A stretch of DNA of 64,000 bases from Arachis hypogaea (lineage: Eukaryota; Streptophyta; Magnoliopsida; Fabales; Fabaceae): positions 3,932,843-3,996,842 of the forward strand of contig NC_092044.1 in the NCBI RefSeq assembly GCF_003086295.3, in the 5' to 3' direction. The notes under the pieces were generated by a model, which was given only the letters and a program-made list of their open reading frames with translations, did not search any database and was not told the origin of the DNA. The position numbers and the translations under genes were made by a program. Positions 10,129 through 29,576 of the stretch are shown piece after piece; positions within the stretch are counted from its first letter, which is position 1; each line of letters opens with the position of its first letter.

Positions 10129-12186
10129 TCAAGTAGCCTTAGGTATCCAAATTAATTTGGATCCTTTGAAGTTAATCCATCTTGGTTGCCCAAGTGCATT
10201 GAAATCACAAACAATATTGTAAACTTTGTTTCCAACAACTCTTTTTTCAATGAAACATTGTACATATGAGTGACCAAATTTCTTGCAATTGACACAATGA
10301 TTTTCTGACGTGTGTCGCTGAACTTGAGGTGAGTTATATTGCTTGAAATGATTAAAGTGTTGAAATTTTCTGGTTTTTGGAGGAGATGCATTTCTTTTGA
10401 CAAACTGATTTTTATTAAAGTTATTCCTCTTTACAAAAGCATTTTCACCAGAATTTCTTTGAACATTTTTACCTTTCGAATATGAGGTTTTGTTGTAAAA
10501 TGGTGGTTTCTTGAAAACAGCTTCATTTTTCGAAATGTAACCCAAACCTGGCCGGTTTGAACTCGGTTCAGTTTTTGGTGAAGGCTCAGTTTCACTTGTG
10601 TATACTTCATTAAATTTTTTTTCAAGTGTTGGAGTATTTTCAATACCATATTTGTTTAGTATGGTTTTGGTATTTGATGAAGAAGCCACAAATTTTATAG
10701 AGGAAATATTAGAGACTGCATCTTCCTTGGATATGTAGCCTAAACCAGATTTTTCAAACAATGGTCTTTGACTTGCAAGTAATTTGTCCAAGTTACTAGA
10801 ACCTTGAGCAAATTTTGCTAAGTCACCATTCAGCCTTTTAATCATATCATTTAATCTTTCATTTTCAGCAATTAACTCATGTGAAGGATCCACAATGTGC
10901 TTTCCTTTTAATTTTTCAAGTTCAGATTTTAGAAATCTGTTTTCTTCAATGATGTCCAAAGCACATTCAGTTTCCTTCACTTTTTCTTTTAAAAACTCAT
11001 TTTCAGCTCTTAACACATCTCTTTCAGATCTGCATTCATTGTATTTGTCAAGCAGTTTTGAGGTGTTTAAGGTAAGATCATCAATTATAGCATGCAAGTC
11101 CTCAATGGTCAAATCATAATAATTTACCTCATCAAGATTGTTGTTTCCAGCCATGAAGCAGTCTTTGTTATCTCCTTCAGATTCTTTTTCTTCATTTGAG
11201 TCATTCTCAAGATCCTCCCAAGCTGCCATGAGTACTCTCTTCCTTTCCTTCTTTCCTTTGTCCTCCTTTTTGAGCTTTGGACAGTTTGACTTGAAGTGTC
11301 CAGCCTCCTTGCAATGATGACATGTCAACTTGCTCAAGTCTATCTTGTGCTCCTTTGAACTTGAACCCTTGTATTTTCCCTTGCTCTTCATCATTCTTCT
11401 AAATCTCCTAGCAAAAAACAAAAGCTCGTCATCTGAAATACCATCACTAGACTCACTCTCTTTTGGTTCTATTTGTGACTTGAGGGCTATTCCCTTTTTC
11501 TTTGAGTCTGTGTATGTGTGTATGGCTTCATAGGCAAGGAGTTTTCCTCTCAGCTCATCATAGGTTATGGGATTTATGTTGTTACTCTCGGTTAGGACAG
11601 TGGTAGTGTTTTCCCACTCTTTTATGAGGCTTCTAAGGAGTTTTCTCACCAAGGTTTGTTCTGCATAGTTTGTACCCATAGCATCAAGGTTGTTGGTTAT
11701 GATTGAGAATCTCTCAAATGCTTCATCAATGCTTTCTCCATCCTTCATGCTAAACATCTCGTACTCTTTTCGCAGCATATCAATCCTCGTTTCTTTGACT
11801 TGTTTAATGCCTTCGTGTGTAACCTGGAGTTTTTCCCAGATTTCTTTGGCTGTCTTGCATCTAGACACCTTCCGGTATTCTTCAAAGCTGATAGCACAGT
11901 GAAGAAGGTTGATTGCTTTAGCATTCAGCTCTATCTTCTTCTTATCATCTTCATTCCATTCAGCTTCTTCTTTTAGAGTCACCACTCCATCAGCACTTGT
12001 TTTTGTTGGGATCTTTGGACCGCTTACAACGATCTTCCATATGTTGTAGTCAATGGATTGGATGAAGATCCTTATCCTTTTTTTCCAGTAGGAATAGTTC
12101 TTCCCGTTGAAGAAAGGTGGCCGGTTGTTTGACTGGCCTTCAGTGAGGGTGTAAGCAACTGTGGTTGTGCCCAAGTTGTTTGCCAT
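10129..12186 (-). CDS. Gag polyprotein of SIRE-type copia element
   Basis: A 685-codon open frame starting at an ATG at 12186, about 45 bp after the primer-binding site. The N-terminus (RPPFFNGKNYSYWKKRI, about residues 22-38) is the copia-type gag start, and the retrotrans_gag region covers about residues 60-220. One CCHC knuckle (CHHCKEAGHFKSNC) lies near residue 290. A long acidic and coiled-coil-like stretch covers about 330-470, and a second Cys/His cluster (CVNCKKFGHSYVQC) lies near residue 630. Gag forms the particle and binds RNA. The frame ends in TGA; in an intact element it would continue into protease, so pol is separated here by a stop and frame change. Confidence 0.9.
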   Translation of the reverse strand: MANNLGTTTVAYTLTEGQSNNRPPFFNGKNYSYWKKRIRIFIQSIDYNIWKIVVSGPKIPTKTSADGVVTLKEEAEWNEDDKKKIELNAKAINLLHCAISFEEYRKVSRCKTAKEIWEKLQVTHEGIKQVKETRIDMLRKEYEMFSMKDGESIDEAFERFSIITNNLDAMGTNYAEQTLVRKLLRSLIKEWENTTTVLTESNNINPITYDELRGKLLAYEAIHTYTDSKKKGIALKSQIEPKESESSDGISDDELLFFARRFRRMMKSKGKYKGSSSKEHKIDLSKLTCHHCKEAGHFKSNCPKLKKEDKGKKERKRVLMAAWEDLENDSNEEKESEGDNKDCFMAGNNNLDEVNYYDLTIEDLHAIIDDLTLNTSKLLDKYNECRSERDVLRAENEFLKEKVKETECALDIIEENRFLKSELEKLKGKHIVDPSHELIAENERLNDMIKRLNGDLAKFAQGSSNLDKLLASQRPLFEKSGLGYISKEDAVSNISSIKFVASSSNTKTILNKYGIENTPTLEKKFNEVYTSETEPSPKTEPSSNRPGLGYISKNEAVFKKPPFYNKTSYSKGKNVQRNSGENAFVKRNNFNKNQFVKRNASPPKTRKFQHFNHFKQYNSPQVQRHTSENHCVNCKKFGHSYVQCFIEKRVVGNKVYNIVCDFNALGQPRWINFKGSKLIWIPKAT

Positions 12187-12231
12187 TGGATCTTTGCTCC
12201 AAGCGGTTAAGCTTGATTCTTGAGACCTCAG

Positions 12232-12245
12232 CTCCTAATACCAAT
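12232..12245 (-). other. Primer-binding site (initiator tRNA-Met type)
   Basis: Minus-strand TTGGTATTAGGAGC just inside the LTR resembles the plant copia primer site TGGTATCAGAGC, with two or three changes. Minus-strand DNA synthesis would start here. Its position next to the LTR end supports the LTR boundary. Confidence 0.65.
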
Positions 12246-13878
12246 TGAAGGTTGTGGTAGGCTTAGAGAAGGGGGGGTTGAATCTATGCCTTCCTTTTAA
12301 GTTGCTGTTATGACCCTTTTTAAACAAAATTACAATTCTGATTCTGTTTGAACTCAGCAGCGGAAATTTATGAGACAATTTATTTTTGTCTCATGAATAT
12401 CAGAAAACAGAACTCAGCAGAGAAGAGAAAAGCTAACACCAGCATGTATCCTGGTTCGGTTGCCTTGTGCTATGCAACCTACATCCAGTCTCCTCCACAA
12501 TTATGGAAGAATTTCACTATAGTTAACAGTATTACATACACCAATTTCACAAGATTAAACCAATCCTTTCACACTCAAGTTCTAACCTAACTTGACATTG
12601 GCTATGCTAATACCTAACTATTCCTCTTAGTGCTGACCCAACTAAGAAAGGGATACCAAAACAGGTACAAGATACAAGACACTTAACCAACCTAAAGAAA
12701 TCAGAAAATAACTCTAGGCTTTTCTCTCAAGTGTTTCTCTCAGCCTTTTTCCACTCATGGCTTTTTCTTAAGCTTTCTCACAATGCCTTTTCTCTCAAGA
12801 AATTACAGAAAGATAAACTTAGAAAAGTACATTACAATCAGTAAAACATGAAGAAGATTGATTTCATCAGCAGCCTCTTTGCTATGTGCAAAACCAGATT
12901 TGCAAACCTCAGATGCAGTTCATCAGTATTGGATGAATGCTTCTTTGAAAGAAAGCATTATCCAAGTAGAGGAACTTCTTCACAAAACACTGTTCTCACT
13001 CTCTGGTTTTCTCTCCTTACCTCTGAATGAACAGCAAGCTTCTTCTTATCTCCTTGCATGTTGCTTGGTTCTTCTTCCTAGGTCAACACCTTGAGCCTTG
13101 AGCTTCACCAACCCACAGATTCACTTTTTCTCAATAATCCTCAGAATAGAAACTCTCCTTCTGACTTCCTCATCTTGGCCGAAAGCCATAAAACAGCAAC
13201 CATAGAATTCTTCCAATGGTCAATTTGATTTGAGCCCTTGAAAACCAACTTGGTCCCCAAGTCTTGTTTAAGACCGTAGATACATAGCAGAGAAGAACAG
13301 AAATCCTCTTTCCCTTGTATCCCATTTCGGATAGAGCAGAGTGTTGGAAAGTAGAGATGAAGATTTGATGCATGCAAGAGGAAATGGGTTACCTTTAATC
13401 AAAGCTAGATTTGGTTTGATCTGGGTGATTTGATATTTTTCTTTCTAGCTTAATATTTCTCTTTCTCTCTTCTTCGGTGAAAGGCTTATGGAAGAAGCTC
13501 TCTCTCTTTCTCTTTCTTACTTTTCTGAAGCCTTGATGTGACTTGATTAGAGAGGAGAGGAACGTTGCTTCTGGTAAGGCAAGATGGTGGAAAATTGAAA
13601 ATCAATTTCGGGCTTGGATCAAGTTCTTCTCTACTTCAGCCCGTTCTTGCTTTGCTTCTTTGATGAATTTTGCTTGAGATGAATGACTTGGACTTGTCTT
13701 TATTTTTCACTTACCATTCAGCCCATTAGCTGATCTCTTTTGTTTGATGTTGGGCTGCTGCAACACTTGTTTTTAGCCTGCATCACTTATCAAAAATAAT
13801 CAAAACTAATTGGGTGATTAACCCATTAATCAAATGTTTGTCATTAGCAATTCTATTAATTAATTTCTTAACTCAACA
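12246..13878 (-). repeat. 5' LTR of the SIRE-type copia element
   Basis: On the minus strand it starts TGTTGAGTTAAG (13878 downward) and ends CACAACCTTCA at 12246, giving the expected TG...CA ends. The primer-binding site follows directly. At 1633 bp it is long, as in SIRE-like elements. No second copy is present in the window, so its limits rest on the terminal motifs and on the primer-binding site. Small open frames inside it have no recognisable product. Confidence 0.7.
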
Positions 13879-14225
13879 ATTTTCATTCAGAAGTGTAGAT
13901 CGAAGAAGAAAACGAAAAAGAAGAAGAATGACGGAGCTTATCACGTTGAATTCAATGCAGATCAATAATGAAGAATGCAAGCAGAGAAGAAAAACGCAAA
14001 TAGAGGAGAACGACGAATTTTATTAGGTTGAAGAAGAAGAAGAAAAAGAAGAACGCGAACAAAGAAGAAGAAGAACGAAAACGCGATACGTTATATGAGA
14101 CGCGTGTATAACAAACGACTGTGGGGTGGGAGAACATGTGTGTGGAGGAAGTTACTTGGATAACATCTATGTATTTTTTACATAGATGTAGAGTTTTTCC
14201 CTTCACATAAATAGTATAATTAATT
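13879..14225. repeat. GAA-rich repeat flank, right of the SIRE-type element
   Basis: GAAGAA runs with CGCG motifs (13902-14105) followed by a short hairpin (ACATCTATGTA at 14163-14173, then TACATAGATGT at 14178-14188). On the opposite strand it shares the order of motifs with the left flank at 7441-7677. This suggests the copia element sits inside an older GAA/TTC-type repeat or transposon. Confidence 0.45.
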
Positions 14226-14869
14226 TGATTTAATAAATTAAAAGAAATAAATTAGCAAATATTACCAAAATAAATTAATATTATTAATTAGTTATTATTG
14301 ATTTGATTTGATTTAATGAATTAGAAGAAATAAATTAAAAAATACTCTTAGGAGCTTATCATGTCATCTCTATCATTAAGTACAAAAAATTTAATTTTTA
14401 TATAATAGAATAAAGAAGAAGTGATGGATAGACTAAAAGAATAGTTAAACTAAATTTTACTATTAATAATTGAATATTAAATTTTACATGTACACAGAAA
14501 CCAAATTCTTTTAACAAAATAATACACGAATAAATATTAGAAAAGGAAACTTAAAAAATATATTATTTGTTAATTAGTCGAAAGAATTTGGCTTACAATA
14601 ATTTTCTTAATTAGTGGTTTTAGAAAATTTATTAGCAAAAAGTAATTTTCAAGCGGGCAAGTTAAACCGGGTACACCCGACCCGTAACAATATTCAGCTG
14701 GAAATGGAACTGAAACCAAACCGCCATATGTTGCAACTCCAAAGTTGAAGCTAATTCAATTCTCACGCTTCTTTCTTATCATACAAAAATCGAAACTTCT
14801 CCCTATGATCCCGCCAAAAATATAAAGAAAAATCCAACTTACAAAGATAAGTGCATTGTGACAGAGAAT
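14226..14869 (+). promoter_or_regulatory. AT-rich upstream region and 5' leader of TBCD
   Basis: No gene seen. The first 350 bp is AT-rich spacer. The last 170 bp is less AT-rich and contains a TATAAAG motif at about 14821, only 50 bp before the start codon, so it may be leader sequence and not the core promoter. The limit between promoter and leader cannot be fixed from sequence alone. Confidence 0.4.
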
Positions 14870-23830
<8,961 letters not shown>

Positions 23831-23972
23831 TTTACTTATTTATTTTTGGTCCCATCCCAGGTTTGCTTTTGTACAATCTAACTTGCAACTGTTGATATGA
23901 AATCTTCTTGTGAATTGGCAATTTTTCCTGTCATATTAAAATGTACTCTTCAGTGTGTTTTACATTGTATGT

Positions 23973-24231
23973 TGTTGACTAGATCAAATTAAAATCAGAT
24001 TCCTGATTTCTTTTATGAATCTTTTATGTAAATAGAATTAGTTATAAATTTTTTTCTATATTTGGTTTAGCTTAATTTTAGAGATTTTATGATTAGAAAT
24101 CTTTCCTTTATTTTAGGCTACTATTTTTCTCTTCTTTTCCATTTTCTAGTTATTTCTATTTCTATAATTCCTCTATAAAGAGAATGATTCCCTGTTCATT
24201 TGATAGAACATTATATTCAAACACTTCAACT
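23973..24231 (+). repeat. 5' LTR of the decayed copia element
   Basis: 259 bp starting TGTTGACTAG and ending TTCAACT just before TGGTATCAGAGC. It aligns along its whole length with the LTR at 28648-28870, with scattered substitutions and one gap. The end is set by the primer-binding site and by the shared sequence. Confidence 0.88.
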
Positions 24232-24243
24232 TGGTATCAGAGC
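24232..24243 (+). other. Primer-binding site (initiator tRNA-Met)
   Basis: TGGTATCAGAGC directly after the 5' LTR is the perfect plant copia primer-binding site complementary to the 3' end of initiator tRNA-Met. Confidence 0.92.
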
Positions 24244-24276
24244 AGGATCTCTGCACTGAGTCTCTAATTTATAACT

Positions 24277-25377
24277 ATGGTTGACAGTTTCTCAGTCATT
24301 AATCCTGAACAGAAGGAGAACACCACTCCTGCTTCATCAGATTTAAAATCTGAGTAACGGGTACTAGTTAGTGGTGACTCCCATTTTGTTCAGATCACCA
24401 CATTTTGATTTAATGGGTTAAACTATCTTAGATGGTCTCAATTAGTTCAGATGTATATCCGTGGAAGAGGGAAGATTGGATATCTCACCGGTGAGTGAAG
24501 CCAGCCTAGCGTCATTGACCCACAATATAATGTGTGGGATACCGAAAATTCTATGGTGATGACATGACTGGTGAACTCAATGGAGAAGGATATTAGTAAT
24601 AACTACATGTACTATACCACAGCTAAAGAATTGTAGGATAGTGTTAGGGAGATGTATTCTGATCTTGAGAATAAATCCCAGATTTATGAGCTCACTTTAA
24701 AAACTAGAGAAATTCAACAAAGGAATGACAATGTCACCAAATATTTTCGCACATTGAAGCGGGTGTGGCAGGATCTTGACCACTTCAATAACTACAAGTG
24801 GAATTCAGCTGTTGATACTAAACACCACCAACAAACAGTGGAAGAAGGGATGATATTCCAATTTCTTGTAGGCCTCAACATGGAGTTAGATGAAGTTCGT
24901 GGCAGAATTATTGGAAGAGCAATCCTACCTTCAATTGGAGAAGTATTTGCTGAAGTTAGAAGAGAGAAAACTCGTAGAGCTGTAATGATGAGAAAAGACA
25001 AGACTAAACAGACTTTTTTGGAGTTTAATGCACTCTTAGTGGCACCTACTGCACTTAAAAGTTCATCAAATCAAAAGCACCCCTCCAATCTTTGGTGTGA
25101 CCACTGCAATAAACCTCGTCACACCCGAGAAACCTGCTGGAACATTCATGAAAAATCAGCACATCTTAAGGACAGCAAACCTGGTCCCAAAATACGTCCT
25201 ACCCCAACTGCTCATGAGGCTGAAAAATCATCCTTGAGTAAGGAACAGGTTGAGCAGCTTCTAAGATTATTAAATTCTAGTTTCATGTCTAGTACTCCTA
25301 GTGGTTCTTTGTCTCAAACAGGTAATTTTAGTATTTTTATCTCCCTTAACTGCACCTCAAACTTGAATGCACCATAA
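24277..25377 (+). pseudogene. Copia gag remnant
   Basis: A start codon at 24277 opens a frame that stops after about 26 codons. The later gag region is open from about 24652 and contains REIQQRNDNVTKYFRTLKRV, the FLVGLNMELDEVRGRI segment and a CCHC knuckle (C-D-H-C, P-R-H, E-T-C) at about 25096-25140. A TAA at 25375-25377 separates it from the protease. Gag would form the particle; several stops make it non-functional. Confidence 0.85.
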
Positions 25378-26330
25378 ATTATCGATTCAGGGGCATCTGA
25401 CCATATGACCAATCTTTCTCCTTTATTTAAAACTTATTCTCCTTGCTTTGGCAATGAGAAAATTAGAGTTGCTGATGGTAGTTTTTCATTTATTGTTGAA
25501 AAGGATACAATTAAATTGTCTAAAAATATTGACCTAAGAAATGTCCTACATGTACCAAAGCTTTCTTGTAATCTTCTCTCTATTAGTAAAATTTGCAAGG
25601 ATTCCAATTGTGTTGTGACATTTTTTGACACTCATGATATTTTTCAAGACCGGACTTCAGAGAAAATGATTGGCAGTGCTAAGATGATGGATGGGCTTTA
25701 TCATTTTGAGGATATTTCAAAGAATAAAGTAGCTCAAAGATTTAGTGGTATAAATTCTATGCCTATAAAAGACCAAATAATGCTCTGGCATAATAGACTA
25801 GGACACCCTAGTTTCTCATATCTCAAACATTTGTTTCCAAGTTTGTTTAAGAATATTGATTCTTCCTTACTTAAATGTGAAAGTTGTATTCGTTCAAAGA
25901 GTCATAGAGTTCCTTATTACTAATAACAACTCAATTTGAAAAAAAAAAAATTTTGTAACTTTTATTGATGACCACACACAACTATGTTGGATCTATCTCA
26001 TGCATGAAAAATTTGAGGTTTCTAAAATTTTTCAGTATTTTTCAACAATGATAGAAACACAATTTGACACAAAAATTTCAATATTAAGAAGTGATAATGG
26101 CACTGAATACTTTAATAAAAATCTTCGTGAATTTCTTCAAAAGAAAGGTATTCAACATTAATCTACATCTCCCAATACACCTCAAGAAAATGGCATTACT
26201 GAAAGGAAGAATAAACATCTTGAAGTAGCACGTGCTATTATGTTTGAGGGTAATGTTCCAAAGTATTTATGGGGAGATGCTGTCCTAACAGTAGCCTATC
26301 TCATAAATCAAATGCCCACATGTGTGTTAC
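25378..26330 (+). pseudogene. Copia protease and integrase remnant
   Basis: Starts with the protease active site IIDSGASDHMT (25378-25410), directly after a stop codon, then LRNVLHVPKLSCNLLSISKI. The GAG-pre-integrase segment MLWHNRLGHPSFSYLKHLFP and CESCIRSKSH lies at about 25780-25905. A stop at 25921 follows. The integrase core continues with FIDDHT-like sequence, SDNGTEYFNKNL at about 26090 and SPNTPQENGITERKNKH near 26170-26215. At least three stops or frameshifts interrupt it. Confidence 0.85.
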
Positions 26331-28503
26331 ACCCCATTGGATACTTTCAAAAAGAATTTTTCAGCATGTAGGTTGCATTCTGACTTACTTTTGAAAGTAT
26401 TTGGTTATACTGTATTTTTTTATACACGTTCATATCAAAGTAAACTTGATCCAAGGACAGAAAAATACATTTTTATTGGCTATTTTCCAAGTCAAAAGGG
26501 TTATAAATATTTCAATAAACACACTAAAAAATTTCATTTAAGCATGGATGTTACTTTTTGGAACATGATACCTTTTTTCAGAAAAATTCTCTTCATAGGA
26601 AGAGTCTAAGTGAAGAAAATTTTTTGCATGAACCTTTACCCACTCCTATCTTACATATTGAGGATACAACTTTCACTAATCAAGTAAATTCTGAAACAAT
26701 TACAAAACAAGATGTGAAAATCAATTCTAAAATTGTGCCAGAATAGTTGGAACCCAAACAGGAAAAGAAATACCATAATAAGAAAAAGAGCTTCGATATT
26801 ATGTTCGGGAATATCCCAAGAATACTAGAGACTAGTCCATCATCTCTGTACCAACCCAATCTGAAAATCCGAAAGACGGCCCAACTATAGTACTTCAGGA
26901 ACTTCCAAATAAATCTGAAATTGTCACTTCTAATAATAACTTGCCAGTAGCCCTTAGGAAAGGAACCAGAATCTACACCAAAAAGGTACTCAAAACCAGC
27001 ACCAACCATCCTATTTCCAATTATGTCTCGTACCAAAATCTCTCTCAAAAACATCAAGCTTTTTCTTTTAAAATTACAAATCTGTTTGAGTTTAGGAACA
27101 TAGAGGAAGCACTAGATGATCCCAACTAGAAATTAGCAATGATGGAAGAGTGGCATCTGGCATGCACTCAATAAGAATGAAATTTGAGAAATTGTAGATC
27201 TGTCACAGAACACAAAATTGGTTGGCTACAGATGGGTTTTCACCATCAAGTGCAATGCTGATGGAAGCATAGAGAGGCATAAGGCTAAGTTAGTAGTTAA
27301 GGGATTTACACAAACCTATGGAGTACACTATCGAGAGACTTTTGCTCTAGTTGCTAAACTCAGCTTTGTGAGGATTCTCTTATCTCTTGCTGCGAATTAT
27401 AATTGGCCTTTACATCAATTAGATGTAAAAAATGCTTTCCTGAATGGGGAGCTAGAGGAAAAGGTATTCATGAAACTTTCACCTGGATTTGAGGCTGAAC
27501 TAGGGAGGAATAAAGTGTGCAAACTAAAGAAATCTCTTTATGGATTGAAACAATTCCCAAGAGCTTGGTTTGAACGGCTTGGAATGGTGGTGAAGGGACT
27601 TGGTTATACTCAAAGCCAAGCTGACCATACACTTTTCTATAAACATTTAGCAGCTAATAAAACTGCCAGCTTAATTGTATATGTGAATGACATTATTCTG
27701 ACAGGTGATGATTTTTTTGAAGCTAAAAGACTTGAAGGAGAAGCTTGCTGAAGCATTTGAAATCAAAGAACTTGGCTCATTAAAATACTTCCTTGGAATT
27801 GAATTTGCAAGGTCTAAGGAAGGCTTTTTTATGAACCAATGAAAGTACATCCTAGATCTTTTAAAAGAGACGGGATTACTTGGTTGTAAAGCTGTTGAAA
27901 CTCCTATAGAGCCTAACTTAAAATTGAAGTCAGCTGAACTAGAAAATGTAATGGATAAAGGGAGATATCAGCGGTTGGTAGGGAGGCTAAGCTATTTATC
28001 CCATACACGCTCAGATATAACCTTTGCTGTGAGCATGGTAAGCCAGTTTATGCATTCACCTGGTCGAGAACAGATGGATGCTGTCTTTAGAATTCTAAGG
28101 TACTTGAAGGGGTCGCACGCGCTGGAAAAGGGTTACTCTGCAAAAAGTATAGACATATTCAAGTAGAAGCCTATACAGATGCGGATTGGGTTGGGAATAT
28201 CATGGATAGAAGTCAACATCTGGATATTGTACTTTTGTTGGCAGAAATCTGGTTAGTTGGAGGAGTAAAAAATAGAGTGTTGTGGCACGAAGTAGTGTAG
28301 AAGTTGAGTTTAGAGCAGTGACTCATGGAATATGTGAAGCAATATGGGTAGAAAAAATCCTACGAGAACCAAAAGTTTCCATTTCTCCACCAATAAGGTT
28401 GTATTGTGACAACAAATCTGCAATTTCTATTTCTCATAATCCAATGTTGCATGATAGAACTAAACATGTTAAAGTTGACAAGCATTTTATCAGAAAAAGA
28501 TAA
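26330..28503 (+). pseudogene. Copia integrase C-terminus, reverse transcriptase and RNase H remnant
   Basis: The integrase tail (FGYTVFFYTRSYQSKLDPRT, YIFIGYFPSQKGYKYF) runs to about 26600. RT starts near 27218 (GYRWVFTIKCNADGSIERHK, LHQLDVKNAFLNGELEEKVF, KSLYGLKQFPRAWFERLG). The usual Y-V-D-D active site reads Y-V-N-D (about 27680), a lost catalytic Asp. A frameshift at about 27725 is followed by YFLGIEFARSKEG in another frame. RNase H pieces include ARSSVEVEFRAVTHGICEAI and YCDNKSAISISHNP (28282-28503). The copy cannot encode a working enzyme. Confidence 0.88.
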
Positions 28504-28638
28504 AGAGAGGACATATTTGCATCTCATATGTTCCAACTATGGAGCAATTAGTAGATGTTTTTACTAAAGGATTACCCAAGAAGACCTTTGATAGCATAAT
28601 AAGCACGTTGTCAATGAAGGATATCTTTAAGCCAGTTT

Positions 28639-28647
28639 GAGGGGGAG
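28639..28647 (+). other. Polypurine tract
   Basis: GAGGGGGAG immediately before the 3' LTR, the expected primer site for plus-strand DNA synthesis in an LTR retrotransposon. Confidence 0.85.
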
Positions 28648-28870
28648 TGTTGACTAGGTCAAATTAAAATCAGATTCGTGATTATTTTCATAAATCTTCT
28701 ATATAAATAGAATTAGTTATAAATCTTTTTCTTATTTGGTTTAGCTTAATTTAAGGGATTTTATGATTAGAAATCTTTCTTTTATTTTAGATTAATATTT
28801 TTCCTTCTTTCCCATTTTCTAATTATTTCTATCTACATTTGATAGAATATTATATTCAAACACTTCAACT
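28648..28870 (+). repeat. 3' LTR of the decayed copia element
   Basis: 223 bp starting TGTTGACTAG and ending TTCAACT. It lacks a block of about 34 bp present at about 24167-24200 of the 5' LTR (the segment around ATTCCTCTATAAAGAGAATG), including a TATAAAG motif, and differs at scattered positions elsewhere. The divergence points to an old insertion. Confidence 0.88.
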
Positions 28871-28935
28871 TATATCTTACTATAAAACATTTCACAGAAA
28901 CTATGATTTTATTTTGCTCATCTGAGATATTCATC

Positions 28936-29530
28936 TGAGATATTACTTATGTATGGTCTTTCCATCGAAATGGTAGACACAGAGGCCATTGCTATTTCAA
29001 CCGCTCTCCATGCAGAGTTACTGTCAAAATCTCCTTGTAACCTTGAGTCAACAACTTTTGTTATATCTCCTTCAACAACCATAGAATTAACCCGTTGACT
29101 TATATGATGAATCATGTCTTCTCTTACTATTATCAGTGCTTTACCTGTGATTATCCTTAAAAGAACTACTCCAAAATTATACACATCACTTTTCTCTGTC
29201 AATATATTTGATATCGTATACCTAACACGGGGAATCCAATAATAATTTGGTTAGTTAATTTTTCATTCTCTCATCAAAATTTCTTTCGATAATCAATGTG
29301 ATGGATAATTAATTATATAATTGAAACTAAACACATACTCAGGATCTAGGTACCCTGGAGTTCCGGCTACAATTGTCGATACATGTGTACCCCCGTCACT
29401 CGCAAAACATTTGGATAATCCAAAATCAGCAAGTTTGGCATGGAAGTTTTCATTTAATAGAATATTTGTGCATTTTAAATCTCTGTGAATTATAGGTGGC
29501 TTACAACCATTATGCAGATATATTCCAATC
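28936..29530 (-). pseudogene. Receptor-kinase fragment: last two kinase exons, inverted
   Basis: Close copy, on the minus strand, of exons 12 and 13 of the gene at 35645-45725. Exon 12-like: 29530 down to 29339, with HRD (I-I-H-R-D-L-K) and DFG ([10 protein letters not shown]) motifs and G-T-P-G-Y-L-D-P-E. Exon 13-like: 29221 down to about 28936, with [20 protein letters not shown]. The intron between them is kept, with a GTATGT donor. A 2-bp insertion early in the exon 12 copy (192 against 190 nt) shifts the frame, and the kinase C-terminus is lost at about 28940. No other exons are present, so it is a dead fragment. Confidence 0.92.
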
Positions 29531-29576
29531 CTGGATAAGCTTCCACCATGTATAGATAATTAATAGTTAAGACTCT

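Larger units (their letters stand above)
7678..13878 (-). mobile_element. Truncated Ty1/copia retrotransposon, SIRE/Maximus-like, one LTR
   Basis: On the minus strand, in order: a 1.63-kb LTR (12246-13878), a tRNA-Met type primer-binding site, a 685-codon gag, then protease, GAG-pre-integrase, integrase and reverse transcriptase. Integrase before RT identifies Ty1/copia. The long LTR and large gag with the two zinc knuckles resemble the SIRE/Maximus group (inference from family knowledge). The element stops inside RT at about 7678: the end of RT, RNase H, polypurine tract and 3' LTR are absent. Pol is broken by frameshifts and stops, but gag is open over its full length. Confidence 0.92.
23973..28870 (+). 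mobile_element. Decayed Ty1/copia retrotransposon with two short LTRs
   Basis: Bounded by LTRs at 23973-24231 and 28648-28870, with a perfect primer-binding site and polypurine tract. Gag, protease, integrase, RT and RNase H follow in copia order on the plus strand. All frames are broken by stops and frameshifts. A candidate 5-bp target duplication is TATGT (23968-23972) and TATAT (28871-28875), matching at four of five bases. The insertion lies 142 bp downstream of the TBCD stop codon and 65 bp from the rearranged kinase fragment. Confidence 0.93.

Noticed and set aside
14858..14869. TBCD start at a GTG at 14858.
   Set aside because: Plant nuclear genes start with ATG in almost all cases; ATG at 14870 is in the same frame and gives a normal N-terminus.
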